DNA of 10,221 bases from Victivallales bacterium (lineage in GTDB: Bacteria > Verrucomicrobiota > Lentisphaeria > Victivallales > Victivallaceae). The first letter of the stretch is position 1. Each line of letters opens with the position of its first letter. Position numbers and translations under genes: made by a program. Shown here in pieces: positions 1 to 8,400 of the stretch. Location of the stretch: positions 1 to 10,221 of the forward strand of contig DAOWBJ010000034.1 in NCBI GenBank assembly GCA_030634125.1. Direction: 5' to 3'. Under the pieces are notes generated by a model. It worked only from the letters and a program-made list of their open reading frames with translations. It did not search any database and was not told the DNA's origin.

Positions 1-1
1 A

Positions 2-538
2 TCCGACCAGAATGTTCGTGGTGCGATTCCGCTTCCGAAAGGAACTGGTAAAAAAGTTGTTGTTGCAGTGATTGCGTCCGGCGCACAGGCAGATGATGCC
101 AAAGCCGCTGGTGCTGAATTTGTTGGATTCGAAGATCTGATTGAAAAAATCAAAGGGGGCTGGCTTGACTTTGATGTCTTGATTGCCACGCCGGAAGCCA
201 TGAAACAGGTTCGTCCTTTAGGTAGGGTACTTGGTCCTCGCGGGCTTATGCCTAACCCGAAAACCGGAACCGTTACCGACGCAGTCGGCGAAGCGGTTAA
301 GGAAGCTAAGTTCGGACGTGTTGAATACAGAGCGGATAAAGGCGCATGCGTGCATGTGGCTGTTGGTAAACTTTCGTTTTCCGCTGAAGATCTGAAAGAA
401 AATTTTGATGCTCTTCTAAATGTGTTGGTAAAAGCCAGACCGGCGACTGCCAAAGGTGCTTATTTCATCAGTTGTACGATTTCCTCAACAATGAGTCCGG
501 GCATAAAGATAAGCAACAAAGAAATAGAGAGGCACTAA
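2..538 (+). CDS. rplA: 50S ribosomal protein L1, 5'-truncated by window edge
   Basis: The reading frame is open from base 2 and ends at TAA 536-538, giving 178 residues. It opens with SDQNVRGAIPLPKGTGK, which matches E. coli L1 from about residue 54, so roughly 53 N-terminal residues lie outside the window. The GTG at 68 is an internal valine, not the start. The L1 signature LGPRGLMPNP is at residues 77-86 of the visible part, followed by KTGTVT, and the C-terminal domain I part (LKENFDALL, then TISSTMSPGI) is intact. Known family role: L1 binds 23S rRNA at the mobile L1 stalk, helps deacylated tRNA leave the E site, and in many bacteria represses its own operon through the rplK leader, which would lie upstream of this window. 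The stop is 3 nt before rplJ, so the two are almost certainly co-transcribed and perhaps translationally coupled. Confidence 0.97.
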   Translation, partial: SDQNVRGAIPLPKGTGKKVVVAVIASGAQADDAKAAGAEFVGFEDLIEKIKGGWLDFDVLIATPEAMKQVRPLGRVLGPRGLMPNPKTGTVTDAVGEAVKEAKFGRVEYRADKGACVHVAVGKLSFSAEDLKENFDALLNVLVKARPATAKGAYFISCTISSTMSPGIKISNKEIERH

Positions 539-541
539 ACA

Positions 542-1060
542 ATGAGAAGCGAGAAAACCCATCTGGTAAATTATATCGGCGGTCTGCTCAAAGATTCTGA
601 TTTCGTTTATTTTGTCTCTTATAAAGGCTTGAATGTTGCGGAATTTTCTGATTTTCGTAATCTGCTTGCCGACAACAGCGCAGAGTGTCATGTTCTGAAA
701 AACCGCATGGTCAAAAAAGCGGCTGAATTATTTGAACTCACAGCTCTGTCAGAAGTCGAATTAAAAGACAGTACCGCTTTAATCTGCGGGTCTGGCGATC
801 CTGGTTCAATTGCTAAAATTATCACTGACTTTGGTGATAAGAATAAAGCGGTTGCTCCCAAGGGTGGATATTTTGAAGGCGCGGCTCTTTCTGTCAACGA
901 TGTCAATGAGATTGCTTCATTGCCGCCGAAAGAAGTTCTGCAAGCTCAATTGCTTGGTGTTCTCCAAGCACCTGCTAGAGATTTTGTCTGCTTGCTTAAT
1001 GCCAAAGCAGCCACAATACTCAATGTTTTAAACGCGTACAAAGATAAACTTGAAAATTAA
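542..1060 (+). CDS. rplJ: 50S ribosomal protein L10
   Basis: This 172-residue protein fits L10 (E. coli 165). The N-terminal rRNA/L11-binding domain shows the L10 pattern VYFVSYKGLNVAEFSDFR (residues 22-39), then HVLKNRMVKKA (about 50-60), and GGYFEG before ALSVNDV. The C-terminal helix starts near LLGVLQAPARDF and runs to the end (about residues 137-172). In the family this helix carries the docking sites for L7/L12 dimers; it looks somewhat longer than in E. coli, but the number of dimers bound cannot be read from sequence alone. L10 is the base of the ribosomal stalk that recruits translation GTPases. ATG 542 is preceded by GAGAGG (527-532) 9 nt upstream, inside the end of rplA. The gap to rplA is only 3 nt, too short for an E. 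coli-style L10 autoregulatory leader between the genes. Confidence 0.97.
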   Translation: MRSEKTHLVNYIGGLLKDSDFVYFVSYKGLNVAEFSDFRNLLADNSAECHVLKNRMVKKAAELFELTALSEVELKDSTALICGSGDPGSIAKIITDFGDKNKAVAPKGGYFEGAALSVNDVNEIASLPPKEVLQAQLLGVLQAPARDFVCLLNAKAATILNVLNAYKDKLEN

Positions 1061-1077
1061 ACAAACAAAATTAAAAC

Positions 1078-1083
1078 AGGAGG
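1078..1083 (+). promoter_or_regulatory. Strong Shine-Dalgarno of rplL
   Basis: AGGAGG lies 9 nt before ATG 1093 and is a full match to the anti-SD core. It is the strongest ribosome binding site among the starts seen here. That fits the need for several L7/L12 copies per ribosome while L10 is needed once. Confidence 0.85.
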
Positions 1084-1092
1084 CATTTTACT

Positions 1093-1494
1093 ATGTCTGA
1101 AGAAACAAAAGTTGAAGTTTCAGCTGAAATGGAAAAAATCATTTCTGCTGTTGAGAACATGACTGTTCTCGAGTTATCTAAACTTGTAAAAGCTCTCGAA
1201 GATCGTCTCGGCGTTAGTGCCGCGGCTCCTGTAGCTGTTGCCGCTGCCGCTCCTGCCGCCGCTGCCGCCGCTGCTGAAGAAAAAACTGAGTTCGATGTTA
1301 TTCTTACTAGTTTCGGCGAGAAAAAAGTTGGAGTCATCAAAGAAGTTAGATCTATAACTGGTCTTGGACTGAAAGATGCAAAAGACTTGGTCGAAGCTGC
1401 GCCTAAAGCTATCAAAGAAGGCGTTGCTAAAGACGAAGCTGATAAGATTAAAGCGCAACTCGAAGGCGTCGGTGCTACTGTAGAGGTTAAGTAA
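1093..1494 (+). CDS. rplL: 50S ribosomal protein L7/L12
   Basis: The 133-residue product has the three-part L7/L12 layout. An N-terminal dimerisation and L10-binding helix region occupies about residues 10-40 (MEKIISAVENMTVLELSKLV). A flexible Ala/Pro/Val hinge covers about 42-61. The globular C-terminal domain runs from about 64 to 133, with FDVIL, KKVGVIKEVRSITGLGLKDAKDLVE and the ending EGVGATVEVK. The C-terminal domain is the known contact for EF-Tu, EF-G, IF2 and release factors; the conserved KVGVIKEVR and GLGLKDAK segments are the expected contact surface. It is about 12 residues longer than E. coli L7/L12, from a short charged N-terminal extension (SEETKVEVSAE) and a long hinge. It lies 32 nt after rplJ and is followed by an intrinsic terminator, so it likely marks the end of the most highly expressed part of the operon. 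Confidence 0.98.
   Translation: MSEETKVEVSAEMEKIISAVENMTVLELSKLVKALEDRLGVSAAAPVAVAAAAPAAAAAAAEEKTEFDVILTSFGEKKVGVIKEVRSITGLGLKDAKDLVEAAPKAIKEGVAKDEADKIKAQLEGVGATVEVK
1216..1275 (+). repeat. GCN-rich low-complexity stretch coding the L7/L12 hinge
   Basis: Twenty codons (residues 42-61) are nearly all alanine, with two prolines and two valines, using mixed GCC/GCT/GCG codons. This is a compositional repeat that encodes the flexible linker. It also creates long spurious open frames on the opposite strand. Codons are mixed rather than pure tandem copies, so it should be less slippage-prone than a perfect microsatellite. Confidence 0.8.
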
Positions 1495-1512
1495 TTTTAC
1501 AGAGCATACGAA

Positions 1513-1553
1513 ACGGTGGGAATTATTCCAAGGAATGTTCCTACCGTCTTTTT
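1513..1553 (+). terminator. Intrinsic terminator/attenuator between rplL and rpoB
   Basis: The left arm ACGGTGGGAA (1513-1522) pairs with TTCCTACCGT (1538-1547) over 10 bp with a single G-U pair. The loop region contains a further inner stem, ATTC (1525-1528) against GAAT (1533-1536). The right arm is followed at once by CTTTTT (1548-1553). This is a good Rho-independent terminator 18 nt after the rplL stop. Because no strong promoter is evident before rpoB, it is most likely leaky and acts as an attenuator that lowers rpoBC transcription relative to rplJL, as is known for the equivalent E. coli spacer. Partial read-through is inference. Confidence 0.8.
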
Positions 1554-1588
1554 GCGTTTAAACAGGTTGTATTTTTTGTCCATGTTGG

Positions 1589-1612
1589 ATGGAATTATTT
1601 AAGTAATTCCGT
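1589..1612 (+). promoter_or_regulatory. Stem-loop in the rpoB leader
   Basis: GGAATTA (1591-1597) and TAATTCC (1604-1610) form a perfect 7-bp inverted repeat around the loop TTTAAG, and can be extended by a T-G and an A-T pair to 1589 and 1612. A T run (1619-1623) follows, but 6 nt away, so it is not a canonical terminator. It could be an RNA processing site (E. coli has an RNase III site in the corresponding spacer) or a protein-binding structure. It lies 38 nt before the rpoB start. Function is not established by the sequence. Confidence 0.45.
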
Positions 1613-1650
1613 GTCGTATTTTTAACTGAAAAAAGCTGGAATGGTGAACT

Positions 1651-4600
1651 ATGACAGAACGTATCAGTTTTGGTAATTTGCAGGAAGTTTTGGAAATACC
1701 GGACCTTATCGGGGTCCAGATTAACTCGTATAATGATTTCCTACAGAAAGATATTCCCCCTGAAAAAAGAGGGGACAAAGGTCTTTTAGAAATTTTTAAT
1801 GAAATTTTCCCGATTGAAAGTTTCGACAAACAGGTTGTACTTGAGTTTGTTGATTACTCTCTCGGAACGCCTAAACACCGGTTTACCGAGTGCGTTAAGG
1901 ATGGTAATACCTACAGTGCTCCATTGTATGTTGATTTTTTGCTGAAAAACAATGGCACGGAAATTCCCGAGCGTATTTATATGGGCGAAATCCCTGTAAT
2001 GACTCCTCAGGGAACTTTTGTAATTAACGGCGCGGAACGCGTTATTATAAGTCAATTGCACCGTTCACCCGGGCTTTGCTACGAAAGCGGCAAACACACC
2101 AGTGGAAAAACTCTTTATTCATATCGGATTATTCCTGACCGCGGTTCGTGGATGGAAGTTCAATTTGACATAAATGATTACATTTATATATATTTAGACC
2201 GCCGCCGCCGTCGTCGTAAATTTTTAATTACGACTTTCCTGCGTGCGATCGGCTTTGAAACTAACAAAGATATTCTAAGTCAAGCATTCGAGGTCAGCAC
2301 ACATTCTATCGCCAGTCTTTTGAAACAAAAAGATTTGTCTGATTTTTATACTGTTGATGATATTATCAACGATGATGATGTTGTCATACTTGAAGAACTT
2401 ATTCAGCTTAATGAAACTCACTTGAAAGAACTTCAGGATTCCGGTGTTAAGCGGATTGAATTAGTTCATGCTCCTGAATACGGATATTATTTCATAAATT
2501 GTCTGCGTCGCGATCCCGCTCGTAACGGTGACGAAGCTCTTAAAGAGATTTATCGCCGCATGCGTCCCGGGGATCCGCCAAACATAAATAACGCGAAACA
2601 GCTTATTCAACGTCTGTTTTTTGATCTCAAACGTTATGATCTGGGTGTTGTCGGACGTCATAAACTTAACGAAAAGCTTGATCTTGACCTGCCTCTCACG
2701 ACGCGCGTCTTGACTAAATATGACTTAATGGCAGCGACTGAAGGTTTGATTAAACTCTGTCATACCGGCGGTAAAGTTGATGATATTGACCATTTGGGTA
2801 ATCGCCGCGTCCGTACAGTTGGCGAATTGCTGCAGAATCATTGCCGTGCCGGCTTGAGACGTACAGAACGCCTGATTAGCGAACGCATGAGCCTGCTTAA
2901 TGCCGAAGATTCTAACATCACACCGAGCAAACTGGTTAATCCTAAAGCTTTTGCCGGGGTTGTCCGTGATTTCTTCGCCAGAAACCAGTTATCACAATTC
3001 ATGGATCAGACTAACCCGCTTAGCGAATTGACAAACAAACGTCGTTTAAGTGCGCTCGGCCCTGGCGGTTTGAGTCGTGAACGTGCCGGGTTTGAGGTGC
3101 GTGACGTTCATACCAGTCATTATGGCCGTATTTGTCCTATCGAGACTCCTGAGGGACCAAACATTGGTTTGATCTCATCAATGTCTCTTTATTCCCGTAT
3201 CAATAGTTTCGGTTTTCTGGAAACTCCATACCGTAAAGTCAAAGACTGCCAAGTCAGTGACAAAGTCAAATACTTATCCGCGGATCAGGAAGAAAAATTT
3301 GTTATCGCCCAGGCGAACGCGCCTTTGGATGAAAACAACAAATTTGTCCGTCCGTATGTAATGTCCCGTTTACTCGGTGAATCAGAAGAACATCCTGCTG
3401 ATGAAGTTCAGTATATGGATGTTTCTCCAAAACAGTTAGTCAGTGCCGCGGCAGGTATTATTCCTTTCCTCGAACACGATGATGCTAACCGTGCTTTAAT
3501 GGGATCGAACATGCAGCGTCAGGCGGTACCATTGCTGACAACCGAGGAACCTTTGGTTGGAACAGGTCTGGAAGGACGTATCGCGAGAGACGCCCGAGCT
3601 GTTGTTTGCGCGGCTGAAGCCGGGATTGTCGCGGAAGTTTCCGCCGGCAGGATTGTTATAACAGCAGATGGTTTGACTGAAGATAAAACTGCCAAGCCGG
3701 ATTCTGTAATGACTTACGAACTTCTTAAGTTCATGCGCAGCAATGCCGGAACCTGCATTAATCAACGTCCGATGGTAGAAAGCGGGCAGAAAATTAAAGC
3801 CGGTCAGGTTATCGCTGACGGAGCCGCTACTTCTAACGGCGAATTAGCCTTAGGCAAAAACCTGATGGTTGCGTTCATGCCCTGGTGTGGTTACAACTTT
3901 GAGGATGCGATTGTAGTGAGCGAACGTCTTGTTAAAGACGATGTTTATACCAGTATTCATATTGATGAATTTGAAATTATCAGTCGGGAAACCAAACTTG
4001 GTCCTGAAGAAATCACCCGCGACATTCCTAATGTCAGCGAAGAAGCTCTTCGCAATTTGGGTATGGATGGAGTTGTTGCTCTCGGTGCCGAAGTTAAACC
4101 CGGTGATATTCTGGTCGGTAAAATTACTCCTAAGAGCGAAACTGAACTGGCTCCTGAAGAACGTCTTCTGCGCGCTATTTTCGGTGAAAAAGCGGCTGAC
4201 GTCAAAGATTCAAGTCTGGTAGTCAGCAGTGGTAAAGGCGGAGTCGTTATGGATGTCCGTTACGAATATGCTCAGGATCCGAACCAGCAGACTATGACGA
4301 AATCTGAAATGCGTCGTCAGGTTAAATTCGTTAAAGATAATTATAAAATGGTTTTTAATGAATTGATTGAGGAACTTTCTGACCGCCTGGCGGATTTAAT
4401 GCTGGGTCAGAAATTGCCGCATTCTATTTATGATGAATCATCAAGCAAAGAAAATGCTATTCTAATCAGTTCAAACCGCAAAGTTACCCGCAGTTCTATT
4501 CTGAAGTTGGCCAACAAATACAATAGTTGGCGCATGGAAGACTGTCCGCTGAAAGAATCAATAGCGGAACTGCTCTCGGCTTACGCGCCTCGTTTCGAAG

Positions 4601-5496
4601 AAAACGACAAAAACCGTTTAGACGCAGTTGCGGCTTTGGAGAACGGCGAATCCGTTGATCCTGGTGTTATCAAACGCGTTAAAGTGTATATCGCCTGCAA
4701 ACGTACTTTGCAAGTCGGTGATAAAATGGCTGGACGTCATGGTAACAAAGGTATTATTTCTAATATCGTCGCGGTTGAAGATCTGCCTTTCATGGCAGAC
4801 GGCAAAGCGGTTGATATTGTTCTCAATCCTTTGGGAGTACCTTCCCGTATGAACGTCGGACAGGTATTGGAAACCCACTTGGGCTGGGCAGCTAAAATGC
4901 TCGGCATTAAAGTGTCGACTCCGGTATTTGACGGTGTTTCTGAAGAAAAAATCGTTGATTTAATGGTTAAAGGCAGTGCTGAAAACGCAAAAAGTGAAAA
5001 TCTCGATTACAATTGGGGTTTTGAAAAATCTGCTGATGGTTCATTAAGTTATGATGGGAAAACAGTCCTTTATGATGGTCGTACCGGTGATGCTTTTGAT
5101 CAACGTATTATGACTGGTCAGATTTATATGCTGAAACTGGACCATCTTGTCGCGAGCAAAATACATGCCCGCGCGGTTGGACCGTATTCACTGGTTACTC
5201 AACAGCCTCTCGGCGGTAAAGCTCAACACGGTGGTCAACGCTTCGGTGAAATGGAAGTGTGGGCATTGGAGGCTTACGGCGTAGCGTATACTCTGCAGGA
5301 AATGCTCACTGTTAAAAGCGATGATGTTTCCGGCAGGGCCCGCATTTATGAGTCTGTTGTAAAAGGCCATAATGTTCTTGATGCAGGAAGACCTGAATCA
5401 TTCAACGTTTTGTTGAAGGAAATGCAGAGTCTTGGTTTGGATATTCGCACTGTTAAAAAAATAAAGCAACTAAATAGCTGGAGGAATGAACCTTGA
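1651..5496 (+). CDS. rpoB: DNA-directed RNA polymerase subunit beta
   Basis: This is the full-length beta subunit, 1281 residues (E. coli 1342). Landmarks in order: beta lobe and protrusion with GAERVIISQLHRSPG (127-141); an Arg-rich block DRRRRRRK (183-190); the fork/rifampicin region QLSQFMDQ to SALGPGG (446-473) and CPIETPEGPNIGLI (495-508); PWCGYNFED with the acidic pair E751/D752 near the active site; GDKMAGRHGNKG (1023-1034) with active-site lysines K1025 and K1033; the switch/clamp region with IHARAVGPYSLVTQQPLGGK (H1172) and QRFGEMEVWALEAYG, then LTVKSDDVSGR to the C-terminus. ATG 1651 is forced, because an in-frame TGA sits at 1645-1647; the ribosome site is weak (GGA at 1638-1640 or GGTGA too close). 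Compared with E. coli the lobe insertion is much shorter and there is no acidic C-terminal tail. Residue 462 is Asn where E. coli has His526. It ends 4 nt inside rpoC. Confidence 0.99.
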   Translation: MTERISFGNLQEVLEIPDLIGVQINSYNDFLQKDIPPEKRGDKGLLEIFNEIFPIESFDKQVVLEFVDYSLGTPKHRFTECVKDGNTYSAPLYVDFLLKNNGTEIPERIYMGEIPVMTPQGTFVINGAERVIISQLHRSPGLCYESGKHTSGKTLYSYRIIPDRGSWMEVQFDINDYIYIYLDRRRRRRKFLITTFLRAIGFETNKDILSQAFEVSTHSIASLLKQKDLSDFYTVDDIINDDDVVILEELIQLNETHLKELQDSGVKRIELVHAPEYGYYFINCLRRDPARNGDEALKEIYRRMRPGDPPNINNAKQLIQRLFFDLKRYDLGVVGRHKLNEKLDLDLPLTTRVLTKYDLMAATEGLIKLCHTGGKVDDIDHLGNRRVRTVGELLQNHCRAGLRRTERLISERMSLLNAEDSNITPSKLVNPKAFAGVVRDFFARNQLSQFMDQTNPLSELTNKRRLSALGPGGLSRERAGFEVRDVHTSHYGRICPIETPEGPNIGLISSMSLYSRINSFGFLETPYRKVKDCQVSDKVKYLSADQEEKFVIAQANAPLDENNKFVRPYVMSRLLGESEEHPADEVQYMDVSPKQLVSAAAGIIPFLEHDDANRALMGSNMQRQAVPLLTTEEPLVGTGLEGRIARDARAVVCAAEAGIVAEVSAGRIVITADGLTEDKTAKPDSVMTYELLKFMRSNAGTCINQRPMVESGQKIKAGQVIADGAATSNGELALGKNLMVAFMPWCGYNFEDAIVVSERLVKDDVYTSIHIDEFEIISRETKLGPEEITRDIPNVSEEALRNLGMDGVVALGAEVKPGDILVGKITPKSETELAPEERLLRAIFGEKAADVKDSSLVVSSGKGGVVMDVRYEYAQDPNQQTMTKSEMRRQVKFVKDNYKMVFNELIEELSDRLADLMLGQKLPHSIYDESSSKENAILISSNRKVTRSSILKLANKYNSWRMEDCPLKESIAELLSAYAPRFEENDKNRLDAVAALENGESVDPGVIKRVKVYIACKRTLQVGDKMAGRHGNKGIISNIVAVEDLPFMADGKAVDIVLNPLGVPSRMNVGQVLETHLGWAAKMLGIKVSTPVFDGVSEEKIVDLMVKGSAENAKSENLDYNWGFEKSADGSLSYDGKTVLYDGRTGDAFDQRIMTGQIYMLKLDHLVASKIHARAVGPYSLVTQQPLGGKAQHGGQRFGEMEVWALEAYGVAYTLQEMLTVKSDDVSGRARIYESVVKGHNVLDAGRPESFNVLLKEMQSLGLDIRTVKKIKQLNSWRNEP
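2983..3060 (+). other. Rifampicin-pocket cluster in rpoB (residues 445-470)
   Basis: Residues aligned by the motif NQLSQFMDQ...KRRLSALG are offset by 64 from E. coli numbering. L447, Q449, D452, S458, R465, S467 and L469 keep the drug-sensitive residues (E. coli L511, Q513, D516, S522, R529, S531, L533). N462 (AAC, 3034-3036) replaces His526, and T454 replaces Asn518. His526Asn is an established, usually low-level, rifampicin-resistance change in other bacteria; its effect in this polymerase is inferred. Confidence 0.75.
5480..5484 (+). promoter_or_regulatory. Shine-Dalgarno that fixes the rpoC TTG start
   Basis: GGAGG lies 8 nt before TTG 5493, inside the last codons of rpoB. The ATG at 5486-5488 is too close and opens only a four-codon frame, and an in-frame TGA at 5487-5489 excludes any earlier rpoC start. 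The site therefore supports initiation at TTG. Confidence 0.8.
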
Positions 5497-8400
5497 TTGA
5501 TAATACATATGCCTACAGAGAGTTACTCGGCAAGTCTTCAACAAATTCGTTCGAAGCTGTTTCGATAAATGTAGCCTCTCCTGACGTTATTCGTTCATGG
5601 AGCTTCGGGGAAGTAAAAAATCCCGAAACAATCAATTACCGTAGCTTTAAACCGGAAAAGGGTGGTCTCTTCTGTGAAAAGATTTTTGGACCAACCCGCG
5701 ACTGGGAATGTAATTGCGGTAAATATAAACGCGTAAAACATAAAGGTATAGTTTGTGACCGCTGCGGTGTTGAGGTAACTCAATCCAAGGTCAGAAGGGA
5801 TCGCATTGCTCATATTGAGCTGGCTGTTCCGGTTACTCATATCTGGTTTTTCAAATGTATGCCCAGTCGTATCGGCTTAATGCTGGATATAACCGCCAAG
5901 GCTTTGGAACGTGTCGTCTACTATGAAGACTGGATAATTACCGATCAGGGAGATACTCCCCTGGAAGTCGGTCAACCCATGGGCGAACATGAATATCGTC
6001 AGGCGCGTGAAGATTACGGCAGTGCTTTCGAAGCGGATATGGGCGCAACCGCGGTCTTGACTTTGCTGGAAAAAGTTGATCTGCCATCGCTGAGAGCTGG
6101 ACTTGAAGTCAGTCTTGGCGAAACAAAAAATAAAGCTATCCGTAAAAAGTTAGCTAAGCGTTTACGTTTGGTTGAAGGTTTTATCAACAGCAAATCCCGT
6201 CCTGAATGGATGATTATGACTGTTTTACCGGTAATTCCTCCGGACTTACGTCCTCTGGTTCCGCTGGAAGGCGGTCGTTTCGCGACTTCTGACTTAAATG
6301 ATCTTTACCGTCGCGTTATCAACCGGAACAACCGTTTGAAAAACTTGTTGCAGTTAAGTACTCCTGAAGTAATTATCCGCAACGAAAAACGCATGCTGCA
6401 GGAAGCTGTTGACGCTTTGATTGACAATGGCCGTCACGGCCGTGCCGTAACCGGCGCGGGCAACCGTCCTTTGAAATCACTCAGTGACATGCTTAAAGGG
6501 AAACAAGGTCGTTTCCGCCAGAATCTGCTGGGTAAACGTGTTGATTATTCCGGACGTTCAGTTATTGTTGTCGGACCGAAACTCAAACTGCACCAGTGCG
6601 GCTTGCCGAAGAAAATGGCTTTGGTTCTGTTTGAACCATTCATCATCCATCATTTAAAAGTGCGCAATTTCGCTCATACCGTTCGCGGTGCCAAGAAAAT
6701 GATTGAACGCGGTGAAACTGTGGTTTGGGATATTCTTGAAGAAGTAACCAAAGGGCATCCGGTTATGCTTAACCGTGCTCCAACCCTGCACCGCTTGAGT
6801 ATTCAGGCATTTGATCCGGTTTTGATCGAAGGCTCAGCTATTCGTCTGCATCCTTTGGTTTGTACAGCGTACAACGCTGACTTCGATGGTGACCAGATGG
6901 CTGTTCATGTGCCTTTGTCAAATGAAGCGCAGATGGAAACCAAGCTCTTAATGCTTGCGCCGAATAATATTTTCGGACCGGCGAATGGTAAACCGATCAT
7001 GACTCCAACCCAGGATATTACCCTGGGGGCTTATTACCTGACTCGTGATCCTGTCAATAAAGATAAAGCCAGGGCTTATAAAGATTATTTTGAAATATTA
7101 TATGCTCTGCATGATAAACATATTCATCTTCATGACGCGGTCATGCTTTTAAATCCTGACTTCGGCAAAGAAACTGAATACGGCGATGGTGCCGAGAAGT
7201 ATATCGTAACTACAGCCGGACGCTGCATCTTTAATGAAATATGGGATGACGGACTTGGTTTTTATAACGCGGTAGCTAAAAAGAAAGAATTGGGTTTTCT
7301 GGTCAACAGCTCATATAAGGTCGTTGGTCATGAAGCGACAGTTATACTGCTGGATCAATTAAAGGACCTCGGTTACAAATACGCGACGCTGGCTGGTTTC
7401 TCAATATCTATTACAGATATGGTGATTCCTGAAACCAAAGATGATCTTATTACTTCAGCCCGTGAACAAATCAATAAAGTTATAACTCAATATAACGATG
7501 GTGTTTTGACTGATGGTGAACGTCATAATAAAATTATTGATATCTGGACTCAAACCAGTAATAACGTAGCTAACGAACTGTTCAAGAAACTTGAAGGCGA
7601 ATCCTTCAAAGGTAATGTCAACTCCGTTTACGCCATGCTTGATTCCGGTGCCCGCGGCAGTAAAGACCAAATTCGTCAGCTCGCCGGCATGCGCGGCTTG
7701 ATGGCTAAACCGTCAGGCGATATCATGGAACAACCGATCACTTCAAACTTTCGCGAAGGTCTGTCGGTACTGGAATATTTTATCAGTACTCACGGAGCTC
7801 GTAAAGGTTTGGCGGATACAGCTTTGAAAACGGCTGAATCAGGTTACATGACTCGTAAACTTGTAGATGTCGCTCAAGATATTATTTGCCGTACCGAAGA
7901 CTGTGGTACTGTTAAAGGTATCTGGGTTTCAGCTATTGTTGAAGGTGATGAAGTCGTTCTGCCCTTATGTGATCGTGTTATCGGTCGCTACAGCGCAATG
8001 GATATCAAAGATCCGGCATTTGATGACGGAAGACTTATTATTGCGGCAAATGAAGAGTTCACCTCTGAAAACGCGGCATTAGTCGAAAAACGCGGTATTT
8101 TAAAAGTTATAATCAGATCAACACTTACTTGTGAAATTGATCATGGTGTTTGTGTTAAATGTTATGGACGCAACCTGACCAGTACCAAACTTGCCGCGCC
8201 CGGCGACGCGCTCGGTATTATTGCCGCGCAGTCAATTGGTGAACCTGGTACTCAGTTGACCATGAGAACATTCCATATCGGCGGTACGGCTTCCTCGGCT
8301 TATAAACAGCCGATCATTACAGCTCGTAATGCCGGAACTGTTAAGTTAATGAATGTTCGTACGGTTGAAAATCAGAAAGGCGAAACAGTTGTTGTAAATA

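Noticed and set aside
1071..1415. 114-codon open frame on the - strand across rplL (and a second, 94-codon one at 1174-1458)
   Set aside because: It is antisense to a certain gene and arises from the Ala GCN repeat, which lacks stops in several frames. The product is low-complexity and no ribosome site or family was recognised.
1571..1624. Possible sigma-70 promoter for rpoB
   Set aside because: TTGTCC at 1576-1581 has no acceptable -10 at 16-18 nt; the candidates overlap the stem-loop and are no better than chance in AT-rich sequence.
3929..4222. 97-codon + strand open frame inside rpoB in another frame
   Set aside because: It overlaps conserved RpoB coding sequence; no independent start signals or family match.
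5486..5500. Four-codon frame ATG AAC CTT GAT TGA at the rpoB-rpoC junction, possibly a leader peptide
   Set aside because: The ATG is only 1 nt after the Shine-Dalgarno, so initiation is unlikely; the SD spacing fits the rpoC TTG instead.
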